Below are positions 45,442 to 55,392 of a DNA stretch of 64,000 nt, piece by piece. The notes beneath the pieces were generated by a model. That model did not search any database. It saw only the letters and a program-made list of their open reading frames with translations, and was not told the origin of the DNA. The stretch comes from an unicellular cyanobacterium SU3 (GTDB lineage: Bacteria; Cyanobacteriota; Cyanobacteriia; Cyanobacteriales; Microcystaceae). Location of the stretch: the NCBI GenBank assembly GCA_002172675.1, contig NETF01000182.1, forward strand, positions 1-64,000, written 5' to 3'. The translations under genes and the position numbers were made by a program. The stretch's first letter is position 1; each line of letters opens with the position of its first letter.

Positions 45442-48400
45442 ATGTTTACCCATGTCAAGTCCACCATTCGCCATATCGTTCCAGAGGCAACCAATGGTCG
45501 TTCTTTGCTAAAGGTGGTCTATGTGGTGTTAGAACCTCAGTATCAGAGTTCCCTTTCGGCGGCCGTTAAAGCCATTAACAAGAATAACCCTAAGTTAGCG
45601 ATTGAAATCAATGGTTATTTAATCGAAGAACTTAGAAACCCCGAAAATTACGAAGAATTTAAACGAGATATAGCAGAAGCGAACTTATTTATCGCTTCTT
45701 TGATCTTCATCGAAGACTTAGCGGACAAAGTAGTCGAAGCGGTTCAGCCCCATCGTGATACCTTAGATGCAGTGGTGGTATTCCCTTCAATGCCCCAAGT
45801 GATGCGCTTAAATAAGTTGGGAAGCTTTTCGATGGCCCAGTTGGGACAGTCCAAAAGTGCGATCGCTCAATTTATGCGGAAGCGCAAGGAGAATTCTGGG
45901 GCAAGTTTCCAGGATGCTATGTTAAAGTTATTGCGGACACTGCCTCAAGTGTTGAAGTATCTGCCGGTAGAAAAAGCGCAAGATGCTCGTAATTTTATGT
46001 TAAGTTTCCAATACTGGTTAGGGGGTTCCTCTGAGAACTTAGAGAACTTCTTAGTCATGTTAGCTCATAAATATTCCTATCCGGATCTGTTTGGGGATAA
46101 ACAGGTTGACTACAAAGAACCCATCGTTTACCCTGACATGGGGATATGGCATCCTTTATCGATGAAAATGTTTGAGGATGTGCCTTCTTATATGGAATGG
46201 TATAACAGTCGTCGGGACATTTCTGATGATTTAAAAGATCCTTTAGCACCTTGTGTCGGACTTATTTTACAACGCACTCATCTTGTGACAAAAGACGATG
46301 CTCATTATGTCGCAATGGTGCAAGAATTAGAATGTATGGGTGCAAAAGTGATCCCCGTGTTTGCCGGAGGGTTGGACTTTTCTAAACCTGTTGAAGCTTA
46401 TTTCTGGAAGGGGGATAAAGAAAGAGTTCCCATTGTAGACACAGTGGTATCCTTAACAGGGTTTGCTTTAGTCGGAGGTCCAGCGCGTCAAGATCATCCT
46501 AAAGCGATCGACTCCTTAAAACGCCTCAACCGTCCCTATATGTGTGCGTTACCCTTGGTATTTCAAACCACTGAGGAATGGGAAGAAAGCGATCTAGGGT
46601 TACATCCTATTCAAGTTGCCCTACAAATAGCCATCCCTGAATTAGACGGGGCCATCGAACCGATTATACTCTCAGGACGGGACGGAAACACAGGACGAGC
46701 GATCGCACTTCAAGATCGTATTGAAGCAGTAGCGCAACGGGCCATGAAATGGGCTACCCTACGGAAGAAGCCTAAACTAGACAAAAAAGTGGCTATTACG
46801 GTGTTTAGTTTCCCTCCCGATAAAGGAAATGTGGGAACGGCAGCTTATTTGGACGTATTTGGCTCTATTTATGAGGTAATCAAAGCCTTACAGGGGAATG
46901 GTTACGATGTGCAGGATATTCCTGAGTCTCCCAAAGAACTCATGGAAGCCGTCATACACGACGCACAAGCGCAATACGCCTCTCCTGAGTTAAATATAGC
47001 CCATCGGATGTCGGTAGAGCAATACGAACGGTTAACCCCCTATTCTGTAAAGTTAGAGGAAAACTGGGGACCCCCACCCGGACATTTAAACAGCGACGGA
47101 CAAAATTTACTGATCTATGGGAAACACTTTGGTAACGTCTTTATTGGGGTACAACCGACCTTCGGTTATGAAGGTGATCCCATGCGGTTACTATTCTCAA
47201 GATCCGCTAGTCCTCATCATGGGTTTGCTGCTTATTACACCTATTTGAACCAAGTTTGGAAAGCAGACGCGGTGTTACATTTCGGAACTCATGGATCTCT
47301 GGAATTTATGCCAGGAAAACAGATGGGTATGTCCGGTGATTGTTATCCTGATAGTCTCATTGGTAATATTCCAAACCTATATTATTATGCGGCAAATAAT
47401 CCCAGTGAAGCCACCATTGCCAAACGTCGCAGCTATGCAGAAACCATCTCTTATTTAACTCCTCCTGCTGAGAATGCAGGGTTATACAAGGGATTAAAAG
47501 AATTAAGTGAGTTAATTGGTTCCTATCAAACCTTAAAAGATGGCGGTCGTGGTGTTCCTATTGTTAACACCATCATGGATCAATGTCGCTTAGTGAATTT
47601 AGATCAGGATATCGATATTCCTGATATGGATGCTAAAGATATGACCCAAGAACAACGGGATAATATTGTCGGTTTAGTTTACCGAAAATTGATGGAAATT
47701 GAATCTCGTTTACTCCCTTGTGGACTCCATGTCGTGGGTAAACCTCCCACCGCAGAAGAAGCGATCGCAACTTTGGTAAACATTGCATCTTTGGATCGAG
47801 AAGAGGAAGGAATTACCTCCTTACCTCGCATTATTGCTGATAGTTTAGACCGAGAAATTGAAGAAGTCTATCAAAACAGCGATCGGGGTATTTTAGAAGA
47901 TGTGGAATTGCTTCAACAAATCACTTTAGCTACCCGTGAAGCTGTTGCATCTTTAGTTAAAGAACAGATAGATGCAGAAGGACGAGTATCCCTTGTCTCT
48001 AAACTCAATTTTTTCAACATGGGTAAAAAAGCCCCTTGGGTGGAAACTTTACACGATTTAGGTTACACGAAAGTTGACCAAGATAAGTTAAAACCCCTGT
48101 TTGAGTATTTGGAATTTTGCTTAGAACAGGTTTGCGCCGATAATGAATTAGGAGGGTTACTAAAAGCATTAGAAGGGGAATATGTGTTGCCTGGTCCGGG
48201 TGGTGATCCCATTCGTAACCCCAACGTTTTACCTACTGGTAAAAACATCCATGCGTTAGATCCTCAGTCCATTCCTACCCTCGCTGCTGTCAAGTCTGCA
48301 AAAATAGTTGTAGATCGTTTAATTGCCCGTCAAAAAATTGATAATGGGGGTAATTATCCCGAAACCATTGCTTGTGTATTATGGGGTACAGATAACATCA

Positions 48401-49425
48401 AAACCTATGGTGAGTCCCTCGCACAAATTATGTGGATGGTAGGGGTTAAACCCGTACCTGACGCATTAGGAAGGGTCAACAAATTAGAGTTAATTCCCCT
48501 CGAAGAATTAGGAAGACCTCGTATTGATGTCGTAGTCAACTGTTCTGGTGTTTTCCGTGACCTATTTATTAACCAAATGAACCTATTAGATCAAGCGGTT
48601 AAAATGGCAGCAGAGGCAAACGAACCCATGGAAATGAACTATGTTCGTAAACACGCCATGCAGCAAGCTGACGAAATGGGAATTAACCTCCGTGAAGCCG
48701 CTACCCGTATCTTTTCCAACGCTTCTGGTTCATACTCTTCTAACGTAAACCTAGCGGTAGAAAATAGCAGTTGGGAAGAAGAAAAAGAACTGCAAGATAT
48801 GTATCTCAACCGTAAAAGTTTCGCCTTTGATTCCGATAACCCTGGTATCATGAAAGATAACCGAAAAGTGTTTGAATCAGCGTTAAAAACGGCAGATGCA
48901 ACCTTTCAAAACTTAGATTCTTCGGAAATTAGTTTAACGGATGTGTCCCATTATTTTGACTCTGACCCCACAAAAGTCGTGGCAAACTTACGGGGAGACG
49001 GTAAAAAACCCTCTGCTTATATTGCCGATACAACTACTGCTAATGCACAAGTTCGCACCCTTTCTGAAACCGTTCGTTTAGACGCGCGTACCAAGTTATT
49101 AAACCCTAAATGGTACGAAGGAATGTTATCCCACGGTTACGAAGGTGTCAGGGAACTTTCTAAGCGGTTAGTGAATACAATGGGATGGAGTGCAACCGCA
49201 GACGCAGTGGATAACTGGGTGTATGAAGACGTAAATACAACCTTTATTGAAGATGAAGAAATGTGTAAACGTCTGATGAATTTAAACCCCAATTCTTTCC
49301 GTAAAATGGTCGGTACATTACTCGAAGTTAACGGACGAGGTTATTGGGAAACCTCTGAAGAAAACTTAGACAGACTGCAAGAGTTGTATCAAGAAGTTGA
49401 GGACAGAATTGAAGGTGTAGAGTAA
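45442..49425 (+). CDS. chlH: Magnesium-chelatase subunit H
   Basis: 1327 residues from ATG 45442 ([15 protein letters not shown]), matching the usual ChlH start. ChlH binds protoporphyrin IX and Mg2+ and is the catalytic subunit of Mg-chelatase with ChlI and ChlD, the first committed step to chlorophyll. Recognisable parts include [59 protein letters not shown] and [20 protein letters not shown]. The length is normal. Regulation by the long upstream leader is likely. Confidence 0.96.
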   Translation: MFTHVKSTIRHIVPEATNGRSLLKVVYVVLEPQYQSSLSAAVKAINKNNPKLAIEINGYLIEELRNPENYEEFKRDIAEANLFIASLIFIEDLADKVVEAVQPHRDTLDAVVVFPSMPQVMRLNKLGSFSMAQLGQSKSAIAQFMRKRKENSGASFQDAMLKLLRTLPQVLKYLPVEKAQDARNFMLSFQYWLGGSSENLENFLVMLAHKYSYPDLFGDKQVDYKEPIVYPDMGIWHPLSMKMFEDVPSYMEWYNSRRDISDDLKDPLAPCVGLILQRTHLVTKDDAHYVAMVQELECMGAKVIPVFAGGLDFSKPVEAYFWKGDKERVPIVDTVVSLTGFALVGGPARQDHPKAIDSLKRLNRPYMCALPLVFQTTEEWEESDLGLHPIQVALQIAIPELDGAIEPIILSGRDGNTGRAIALQDRIEAVAQRAMKWATLRKKPKLDKKVAITVFSFPPDKGNVGTAAYLDVFGSIYEVIKALQGNGYDVQDIPESPKELMEAVIHDAQAQYASPELNIAHRMSVEQYERLTPYSVKLEENWGPPPGHLNSDGQNLLIYGKHFGNVFIGVQPTFGYEGDPMRLLFSRSASPHHGFAAYYTYLNQVWKADAVLHFGTHGSLEFMPGKQMGMSGDCYPDSLIGNIPNLYYYAANNPSEATIAKRRSYAETISYLTPPAENAGLYKGLKELSELIGSYQTLKDGGRGVPIVNTIMDQCRLVNLDQDIDIPDMDAKDMTQEQRDNIVGLVYRKLMEIESRLLPCGLHVVGKPPTAEEAIATLVNIASLDREEEGITSLPRIIADSLDREIEEVYQNSDRGILEDVELLQQITLATREAVASLVKEQIDAEGRVSLVSKLNFFNMGKKAPWVETLHDLGYTKVDQDKLKPLFEYLEFCLEQVCADNELGGLLKALEGEYVLPGPGGDPIRNPNVLPTGKNIHALDPQSIPTLAAVKSAKIVVDRLIARQKIDNGGNYPETIACVLWGTDNIKTYGESLAQIMWMVGVKPVPDALGRVNKLELIPLEELGRPRIDVVVNCSGVFRDLFINQMNLLDQAVKMAAEANEPMEMNYVRKHAMQQADEMGINLREAATRIFSNASGSYSSNVNLAVENSSWEEEKELQDMYLNRKSFAFDSDNPGIMKDNRKVFESALKTADATFQNLDSSEISLTDVSHYFDSDPTKVVANLRGDGKKPSAYIADTTTANAQVRTLSETVRLDARTKLLNPKWYEGMLSHGYEGVRELSKRLVNTMGWSATADAVDNWVYEDVNTTFIEDEEMCKRLMNLNPNSFRKMVGTLLEVNGRGYWETSEENLDRLQELYQEVEDRIEGVE

Positions 49426-49442
49426 AATAGAATTATAGGATA

Positions 49443-49478
49443 AGAGAGACTGGTATAATGCTAGTCTCTCTATCTTTT
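49443..49478 (+). terminator. Intrinsic terminator of chlH
   Basis: AGAGAGACT (49443-49451) pairs perfectly with AGTCTCTCT (49463-49471) over an 11-nt loop, followed by ATCTTTT. It lies 18 bp beyond the chlH stop and just before the next gene. Confidence 0.75.
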
Positions 49479-49489
49479 AAAGATAAGTT

Positions 49490-50098
49490 ATGAAAGATAG
49501 CTTTTGGGGGTTTATATGGCAAAGTTTTCTAGAAATTTATGCAGTTCCCGCTACATTTCTAGGAATTATTGTTTCAGTGTTAGCTTGGATTATTTCATCA
49601 AAAACTCAGGTTTCTCTCGCTTTAGTCATTACAATAGCTGTATTTACTCTAATCATTATCATTACTCTCTTTCATGCAGCTTATAAAGCCTTTAGATACA
49701 CTAAGAAGTTAAAGTCTGACTTAGAAGAAGTTAGAGAAACTAATGAAAACCTTGTTAATGAGGTCAATAAATGGAGAATACCTAAAATTCTGCGAGTACA
49801 GAAGAATCAAAATACAGAGTTTATACTATGTCTTTTAGAAAGTTCAGACTTATTTGCCATTAAAATAAGAGTATCCTTTTATTATACGGATGAAGACGGT
49901 TTTGAAAGATTCATAGGTGTAGGTTTTATTGAAAATATACAAACTGATGGAAAAATACAAGCAGTAATGAATCAGCCATTTTCTACTTATCAAAATATTT
50001 TAGATAGGTTAGCTAATAATGATAATCGAGTTGTAGAAAGAACTATTATTAGACCCGGAACGCCTAGTAATTTTGAGCAACTATCAAAGGAGACTTAA
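49490..50098 (+). CDS. Membrane-anchored protein of unknown function
   Basis: 202 residues. Two N-terminal transmembrane helices (about 15-35 and 42-62) are followed by a short coiled coil (about 68-95, KKLKSDLEEVRETNENLVNE) and a beta-rich soluble domain (about 98-190: RVQKNQNTEFILCLLESSDL, VSFYYTDEDGFERFIGVGFI). No family is recognised. The next gene starts 1 bp after its stop, so the two are translationally linked. Confidence 0.65.
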   Translation: MKDSFWGFIWQSFLEIYAVPATFLGIIVSVLAWIISSKTQVSLALVITIAVFTLIIIITLFHAAYKAFRYTKKLKSDLEEVRETNENLVNEVNKWRIPKILRVQKNQNTEFILCLLESSDLFAIKIRVSFYYTDEDGFERFIGVGFIENIQTDGKIQAVMNQPFSTYQNILDRLANNDNRVVERTIIRPGTPSNFEQLSKET

Positions 50099-50099
50099 T

Positions 50100-50501
50100 A
50101 TGACAAATTCCACAGACACCCAAATTTTATCACCTAAAGGAACTTTCCCGGCAACAATAGCAGAAGTTATTGATGAATATAAATTAGTCATGAATAGAGG
50201 TAAATTAAACAATATTGAAAAAGGACAAGAAATGCTAGTTTACCGTTTAAGTGAAGAAGAAATAAAAGATCCAGATACTGGAGACTCTTTAGGATATTTA
50301 GAATTAGTTATAGGAACAGGAAAAGTAATTTATGTTCAAGAAAAAATGTCTATTATTGAATCAGATAAATCTGAACGTATTCTACCTAAAGATCCTTTAT
50401 TGACTACTCTCAATAACCCAAGTCTAGAACAAATTTTAGGAAAAAGTAAAAAATTACCATTTGATAATCCCCAAATTGGAGATAAGGTTAAACCTATTTA
50501 A
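50100..50501 (+). CDS. Small soluble protein with FlgT-C/OB-like domain, partner of the upstream membrane protein
   Basis: 133 residues from ATG 50100, after AAAGGAG. The pattern TIAEVIDEYKLVMNRGKLNN followed by IEKGQEMLVYRL and then a GYLELVIGTGKVIYVQEKMS strand pair resembles small beta-barrel domains with a 'G-x-x-x-G' turn, as in FlgT-C-like proteins. The C-terminal 35 residues are likely disordered. It is encoded 1 bp after the membrane protein and probably acts with it. The function is unknown. Confidence 0.6.
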   Translation: MTNSTDTQILSPKGTFPATIAEVIDEYKLVMNRGKLNNIEKGQEMLVYRLSEEEIKDPDTGDSLGYLELVIGTGKVIYVQEKMSIIESDKSERILPKDPLLTTLNNPSLEQILGKSKKLPFDNPQIGDKVKPI

Positions 50502-50549
50502 AATCTTAGAAACGATAAAAAATAATAGCCCATTAGAGTATTTTTATTT

Positions 50550-50759
50550 CTGAAATATCCTATCTCAATTTATTTTGAAGATGAAGAAGGATATACTGCT
50601 TTAATTCCTGACTTACCAGGGTGCATAACTCAAGGAGAAACCTTAGACGAAGTTGTTATTAATATTGAGGAAGCAAGAGAATTATAGATAGAAACTGTTT
50701 ATAATAGTGGTAAAAAAGAGATTCCTTTACCATCAAAGAGACAAAACACTTATGGTTAA
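50550..50759 (+). pseudogene. HicB-family antitoxin, broken by an in-frame TAG and without a start
   Basis: The frame reads LKYPISIYFEDEEGYTALIP, DLPGCITQGETLDEVV and NIEEAREL, then TAG (50685-50687), then IETVYNSGKKEIPLPSKRQN to a TAA at 50757. This is a full-length HicB fold except for the stop and the absence of ATG, GTG or TTG at the expected start. Its 3' end overlaps the start of the Uma2 remnant (ATGGTTAA). No HicA frame is visible upstream. Confidence 0.72.
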
Positions 50760-51327
50760 TCCTCTATAAATTAAATTTAATTCTTTTAAACTGACAGATG
50801 AACAATTCTATCAACTCTGTCACGATAACCGTGATTTAAGGTTTGAAAGAAATAGTAAGGGAGATATGGTAATTATGCCACCAACAGGAGGAGAAACAGG
50901 GGAAAGAAATTCAGAGATTAATTTTTAAACTAAACTTTGGAATAAGCAATATAAACTGGGTAAGGTGTTTGATTCTTCCACAGGTTTTCAGCTTCCTAAT
51001 GGTGCAGATCGATCGCTCGATGCGTCTTGGATACCTTTAGATAAATGGAATAATTTAACACCACAACAACGTCAAAAGTTCTTACCCTTATGTCCTGATT
51101 TCGTTATTGAATTACGTTCTCCCAGTGACAGTTTAAAGTCCCTACAAGAGAAGATGAGAGAATATATAGATAATGGAACAAAGTTAGGATGGTTAATTAA
51201 CCCTAAAGATAAACAAGTAGAAGTGTATCGACAAGGAAAAGAAGTGGAAATATTAAATAATCCCACAACATTATCAGGAGAAAATGTTTTACCTAATTTT
51301 GTCTTAGACTTAGAATTAATTTGGTAA
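50752..51327 (+). pseudogene. Uma2-family (DUF820) endonuclease-like gene with two in-frame stops
   Basis: From ATG 50752 the frame gives MVNPL, TAA (50767), then IKFNSFKLTDEQFYQLC, RFERNSKGDMVIMPPTGGET, a second TAA (50926) and an open stretch to 51327. The distal part has the PD-(D/E)XK-like core: VFDSSTGFQLPNGADRSLDA, CPDFVIELRSPSDSLKSLQE and MREYIDNGTKLGWLINPKD. The distal 120 codons could be read from GTG 50965 or nearby, but would lack the N-terminal domain. Uma2 proteins are widespread in cyanobacteria and of uncertain function. Confidence 0.75.
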
Positions 51328-51449
51328 TGATTGACTTAGTTATATCAGAAAAAAAGAAGAGAAAACTTGACAAGGTTTAAAAAGTGCTATACTATCTATT
51401 TTAGTTAGGTAGGATAGAATAACCCTACCCTAAATTTATGAACAGACCT

Positions 51450-51605
51450 TTAAAACACCCCTAAAAGTACAGCAGTTGTAAACAAGATTAACACTGCCAT
51501 CATAATCATAGAGATCATAAAATAAGGTGCATGGTTCACTTGTTCTAAATACTGATTCTTTTTGCGATCTTTCTCATCTAATGGCTTAAAATACATATCG
51601 TGCAT
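51450..51605 (-). CDS. Small single-pass membrane protein (51 residues)
   Basis: The minus strand encodes 51 residues: MHDMYFKPLDEKDRKKNQYL, then EQVNHAPYFMISMIMMAVLI and LFTTAVLLGVF. A charged N-terminal half is followed by one transmembrane helix. A strong ribosome site (GGAGGG) lies 9 bases before ATG 51605, so this looks like a real gene. Small one-helix proteins like this often belong to thylakoid complexes, but I do not recognise the family. It stands alone upstream of the radical SAM gene's 3' end. Confidence 0.65.
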   Translation of the reverse strand: MHDMYFKPLDEKDRKKNQYLEQVNHAPYFMISMIMMAVLILFTTAVLLGVF

Positions 51606-51847
51606 AATCTTAGCCCTCCGTTACACTTATTTGACGGTTGAAGATGACTTTCCTTGATTGATGAAAGATGAGTCAGTGAAGCCTATTATTTCCTTAAATT
51701 GAACTGATTTAGATTAAATGTACACTGACTGCAATAAAGCTCACGACTCAATTATCTTTGTAGTGAAATGTCATTAACTTATGACTTTATTGTAAACAAA
51801 GAAACACGGATTAAGTATTAATATTTGTTACAGAAATAGTCTCAACG

Positions 51848-53455
51848 TTAATCAGTTACTGACATAGCTGTGTCTAAATGCTTCTTTAAAGTTGCTTGAG
51901 GTAATGGTCCATTGAGATGACTCCAAGGTAATATTTTGTCAGTTTTCCAGTCATCATGAACATAATAATCTAAAGGAGGTAGTTGTCCTTTTAATTCTTT
52001 AAAAGCACGTTTATAACTTCCTAATGAATCGCCATAAAATCGAGTTAATTGGAATAGTTTACTAAGACGGCGATCGCCTCTTGATATTAAAGCTTGAATC
52101 ACAGACCAATTATAGCTTTCAGGACGAAATTCTATTCCTTTTTCACCTAGTTGCTTCTGTAAATATTTGAGTCTTTTTTTCGCTATTTTATTAACACCAT
52201 ACCACTGAAACGGTGTGTGAGATTTAGGAACAAAAGTGCTACAACCAAAGGTTAATCTTAATCCTGGTGCTGCTTTTTTAAGTGATTCTAACATTATAAT
52301 TGTTTGTTTAATATCCTCATCATTTTCTTCTGGTATTCCCACCATGCCATAGAGTTTTAGATTTTTTAATCCTCCCTTTTTAGCATTAATAGCTGCTTGA
52401 ATAATTTCTTCATTTTCTAGTTTTTTGTTAATGATTTTTCTGATTTTTTCCGAACCACTTTCAACAGCAATAGTAACCGATTTTGTCTGGCGATCGCTTA
52501 ATATTTTAGCTAATTTTTCTGTTAAGGTATTAGTTCTTACTGAAGCAATACTTACTCTAACATTTTCATATTTAGGTTGATAAAGATAGTCTAATAAATC
52601 ATTGAATTCAGGATGTTGGGTAACAGATGCCCCTAATAAACCAATTCTATTAGTTACTTGTAACCCTTTTTCAATTGCAGGTATTAAAGAACCCTCTAAA
52701 CTAGCCGTACGAAAGGGTAAAGTTAGATAACTTGCTAAACAAAAACGACACATTTCTGGACAACTTCTAACCACTTCTACCATATAAATATTTTCCCATG
52801 CTGCTTTTTCTGTTACTACCGTAGAAGCAGATAAAATATTACCTTTATAAGTTTGTTTTTCAATAGTAGAAGGAATCTTATTATTAATGGGTTTGATCGA
52901 TTTTATTTCACCATCGGGACTGTGATAACTAACTTCATATAAACTAGGAATATAAATACCGGGAACCGTTGTTAAATATTTTAATTTTGTCTCCCTGTCT
53001 TCATATCTTACAGTTTTATAAGCGTTGATAAAATCATTAATTAAATTTTCTCCATCTCCCAATAAAATAATGTCAAAAAAATCTGCAAACGGTTCAGGGT
53101 TCGCAGTTAAAACAGGACCACCACCAAATACTAAGGGATGATTATTGTTACGTTCATTAGCTCGAAAAGGTATCGCTAAAGATTCTAAAATGTTCAAAAT
53201 ATTGACATAATCTAATTCCCAAGAAAAAGAAAAACCTAATAATTCAGGATTTTGGGGCAATGATTCTTGAATATCAGTAAATAAGCGACTAACATTAACA
53301 TCAGAACGAGTGGCAAACGTTGCCCAAATAATCTGATAGCCTAAGCTAGTAATTCCTACAGTGTAATCATTAGGAAAAGCAAAAATCAAAGGAATGGCAT
53401 CATTATCAGGAGATACAGGGTTAAACAATAAACGTTCTTGGTTAAAATCAGTCAT
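51848..53455 (-). CDS. B12-binding-domain radical SAM protein
   Basis: 535 residues. The N-terminal part (about 20-190) looks like a B12-binding/Rossmann domain (LGFSFSWELDYVNILNILES, PLVFGGGPVLTANPEPFADF, DIILLGDGE). The radical SAM barrel follows, with the cluster motif CPEMCRFC (about 231-238) and later IAVESGSEKIRK and LYGMVGIPEENDED. Its relatives are the TIGR03960-like family with unknown substrates. The gene is single and starts with ATG 53455. Confidence 0.85.
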   Translation of the reverse strand: MTDFNQERLLFNPVSPDNDAIPLIFAFPNDYTVGITSLGYQIIWATFATRSDVNVSRLFTDIQESLPQNPELLGFSFSWELDYVNILNILESLAIPFRANERNNNHPLVFGGGPVLTANPEPFADFFDIILLGDGENLINDFINAYKTVRYEDRETKLKYLTTVPGIYIPSLYEVSYHSPDGEIKSIKPINNKIPSTIEKQTYKGNILSASTVVTEKAAWENIYMVEVVRSCPEMCRFCLASYLTLPFRTASLEGSLIPAIEKGLQVTNRIGLLGASVTQHPEFNDLLDYLYQPKYENVRVSIASVRTNTLTEKLAKILSDRQTKSVTIAVESGSEKIRKIINKKLENEEIIQAAINAKKGGLKNLKLYGMVGIPEENDEDIKQTIIMLESLKKAAPGLRLTFGCSTFVPKSHTPFQWYGVNKIAKKRLKYLQKQLGEKGIEFRPESYNWSVIQALISRGDRRLSKLFQLTRFYGDSLGSYKRAFKELKGQLPPLDYYVHDDWKTDKILPWSHLNGPLPQATLKKHLDTAMSVTD

Positions 53456-53613
53456 CAGTTATAATTTATAAATTTGTCAGTATATCTTTAATGATAAGGA
53501 TTCTATGGACGTACAGATAATAAATAACACACAATAGACTATGACAATCAATAAATTGTCACTATAAAAATAATCAATAAGTTTTTAAACTGGAGACACA
53601 AAAATAATTGTCA

Positions 53614-53646
53614 TTGACTTGACATATTCTTGACACACCGTTGACA
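53614..53646 (+). promoter_or_regulatory. Three TTGACA boxes exactly 11 bp apart upstream of the DUF2949 gene
   Basis: TTGACA occurs at 53619, 53630 and 53641, one helical turn apart, preceded by a near copy TTGACT at 53614. They lie 85-112 bp before the start of the downstream gene. Direct repeats with a helical period are typical operators of OmpR/PhoB-type regulators; the last copy could double as a -35 box, although no good -10 follows. Confidence 0.5.
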
Positions 53647-53730
53647 CAATGATGTTATTCAATGTAATCGTGGTTTTAGTACAAAAGCCAGTTTATATAC
53701 TTCAAAAACCCTTTTAAACCTGCTTTAATT

Positions 53731-53925
53731 ATGAACCCCACTGCAACTAGACTTCTTGATTTTCTTCAACAAGACTTAGACATTCCCCCTGAGTCTCTTA
53801 ATCTTGCTCTCAGAGACGAACAGGCAATGCCACACCATTTCCCGATGATTCTCTGGCAATATGGCTTAGTTACTAAAGAACAGTTAGAATCGGTCTTTGA
53901 TTGGTTAGACGAACATCTTTTATAG
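53731..53925 (+). CDS. DUF2949 family small protein
   Basis: 64 residues: TRLLDFLQQDLDIPPESLNL, ALRDEQAMPHHFPMILWQYG and LVTKEQLESVFDWLDEHL. This is the compact helical DUF2949 family found in cyanobacteria; the function is unknown. It is monocistronic with an unusual upstream array of TTGACA repeats, so it may be tightly regulated. Confidence 0.8.
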   Translation: MNPTATRLLDFLQQDLDIPPESLNLALRDEQAMPHHFPMILWQYGLVTKEQLESVFDWLDEHLL

Positions 53926-54092
53926 ATAACTAACCAACACTTCATTATGACTACTTTTTATCCAACTGTTGTCAATCTTAAGAAATTATTTATGATGCCT
54001 AAATTGTTCTGTATTCTTGACCCATACTAATGACTTAATCAAGTGACCTAAAGTAAAATGAGCCTTGAGATGTATGCTAGAGATAAAATTAT

Positions 54093-55295
54093 ATGGGTCG
54101 TGCTAAAAAAGTCGTGCTTGCTTATTCTGGTGGGGTAGATACCTCTGTTTGTATTCCCTATCTCAAGCAAGAGTGGGGAGTCGAAGAAGTTATCACCTTA
54201 GCTGCGGACTTGGGCCAAGGGGATGAATTAGGTCCCATTCAAGCCAAAGCCTTAAAATCGGGGGCTGTAGAATCCCTCGTAGAAGATGCTACCAGGGAGT
54301 TTGTCACTGACTATGCCTTTAAAGCTATCAAAGCTAATGCCCTCTATGAGAGTCGTTATCCCCTCTCTACAGCGTTAGCCCGTCCTCTCATTGCTAAACT
54401 ATTAGTGAATGCTGCCGAAAAATACGGGGCAGATGCGGTTGCTCATGGTTGCACTGCAAAAGGTAATGATCAAGTTCGTTTTGATCTGGGAATCTTAGCC
54501 TTAAATCCTACCTTAAAAGTCTTAGCCCCGGCTAGGGAATGGAATATGAGTCGGGAACAAACCATTGCCTATGGTGAGAAATTTGGGTTAGACTTTCCGG
54601 TTAAGAAGTCTTCTCCTTTCAGTATCGATCGCAACCTTTTAGGGCGTAGTATTGAAGCTGGTCCCTTAGAAGATCCGATGACCGAACCCCCGGAAGAAAT
54701 TTACTTAATGACCAAGGCGATCGCCGATACCCCAGATACTCCTGAATATGTCGAGATCGGTTTCGAGAAGGGTATTCCAGTTAGTCTTAATGGTCAAACC
54801 TTAGACCCTGTTGCCCTCATTAGTCAACTTAATGATCTCGTGGGTAAACACGGTGTTGGCCGCCTTGATATGATTGAAAATAGGGTGGTTGGTATTAAAT
54901 CACGAGAAATCTATGAGGCCCCTGCTTTATTAGTTCTTATTGATGCTCACCGTGACTTAGAAAGCTTAACCTTAACCGCTGATGTGACTCAGTACAAAAA
55001 AGGTATTGAAGACACCTATAGTCATTTGATCTATCGAGGATTATGGTATTCTCCTTTAAAAGACTCCCTTGATGCTTTCATCGATCATACCCAAGAACGA
55101 GTGACAGGGATGGTTCGCATTAAGCTATTTAAAGGGAATGCGAATATTGTTGGTCGTCAGTCAGATTATTCCATTTATAGCCCCCATTTAGCTACCTATG
55201 GGGAAGACGATTACTTCGATCATAAAGCAGCAGAAGGCTTTATCTATATTTGGGGACTGCCTACTAGAGTTTGGGCTGAAAAAACCAAAGGTTAA
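54093..55295 (+). CDS. argG: Argininosuccinate synthase
   Basis: 400 residues. The N-terminal PP-loop [12 protein letters not shown] binds [18 protein letters not shown] and [17 protein letters not shown] bind citrulline and aspartate. It joins citrulline and aspartate in arginine synthesis. The length is normal; ATG start at 54093. Confidence 0.96.
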   Translation: MGRAKKVVLAYSGGVDTSVCIPYLKQEWGVEEVITLAADLGQGDELGPIQAKALKSGAVESLVEDATREFVTDYAFKAIKANALYESRYPLSTALARPLIAKLLVNAAEKYGADAVAHGCTAKGNDQVRFDLGILALNPTLKVLAPAREWNMSREQTIAYGEKFGLDFPVKKSSPFSIDRNLLGRSIEAGPLEDPMTEPPEEIYLMTKAIADTPDTPEYVEIGFEKGIPVSLNGQTLDPVALISQLNDLVGKHGVGRLDMIENRVVGIKSREIYEAPALLVLIDAHRDLESLTLTADVTQYKKGIEDTYSHLIYRGLWYSPLKDSLDAFIDHTQERVTGMVRIKLFKGNANIVGRQSDYSIYSPHLATYGEDDYFDHKAAEGFIYIWGLPTRVWAEKTKG

Positions 55296-55338
55296 GGGTT
55301 AAGTTCTTAAGCCGATAGCCATTGAGTAGCTTTATTTG

Positions 55339-55390
55339 ACTGAAGTACCTTACCCTTAACTAAGGGGACTATGGACTGGGGTACTTCAGT
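55339..55390. terminator. Inverted repeat between convergent argG and PEP-CTERM genes
   Basis: ACTGAAGTACC (55339-55349) pairs perfectly with GGTACTTCAGT (55380-55390) around a 30-nt loop. It ends 2 bp before the stop of the convergent minus-strand gene. It may end argG transcription; on the plus strand it is followed by TCTTAATTTTT. The large loop lowers confidence. Confidence 0.45.
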
Positions 55391-55392
55391 TC

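Noticed and set aside
53619-53669. TTGACA at 53641 as a standard sigma-70 promoter
   Set aside because: With 17-bp spacing the -10 would be GTAATC, a poor match; the phased repeats are better viewed as operator sites.
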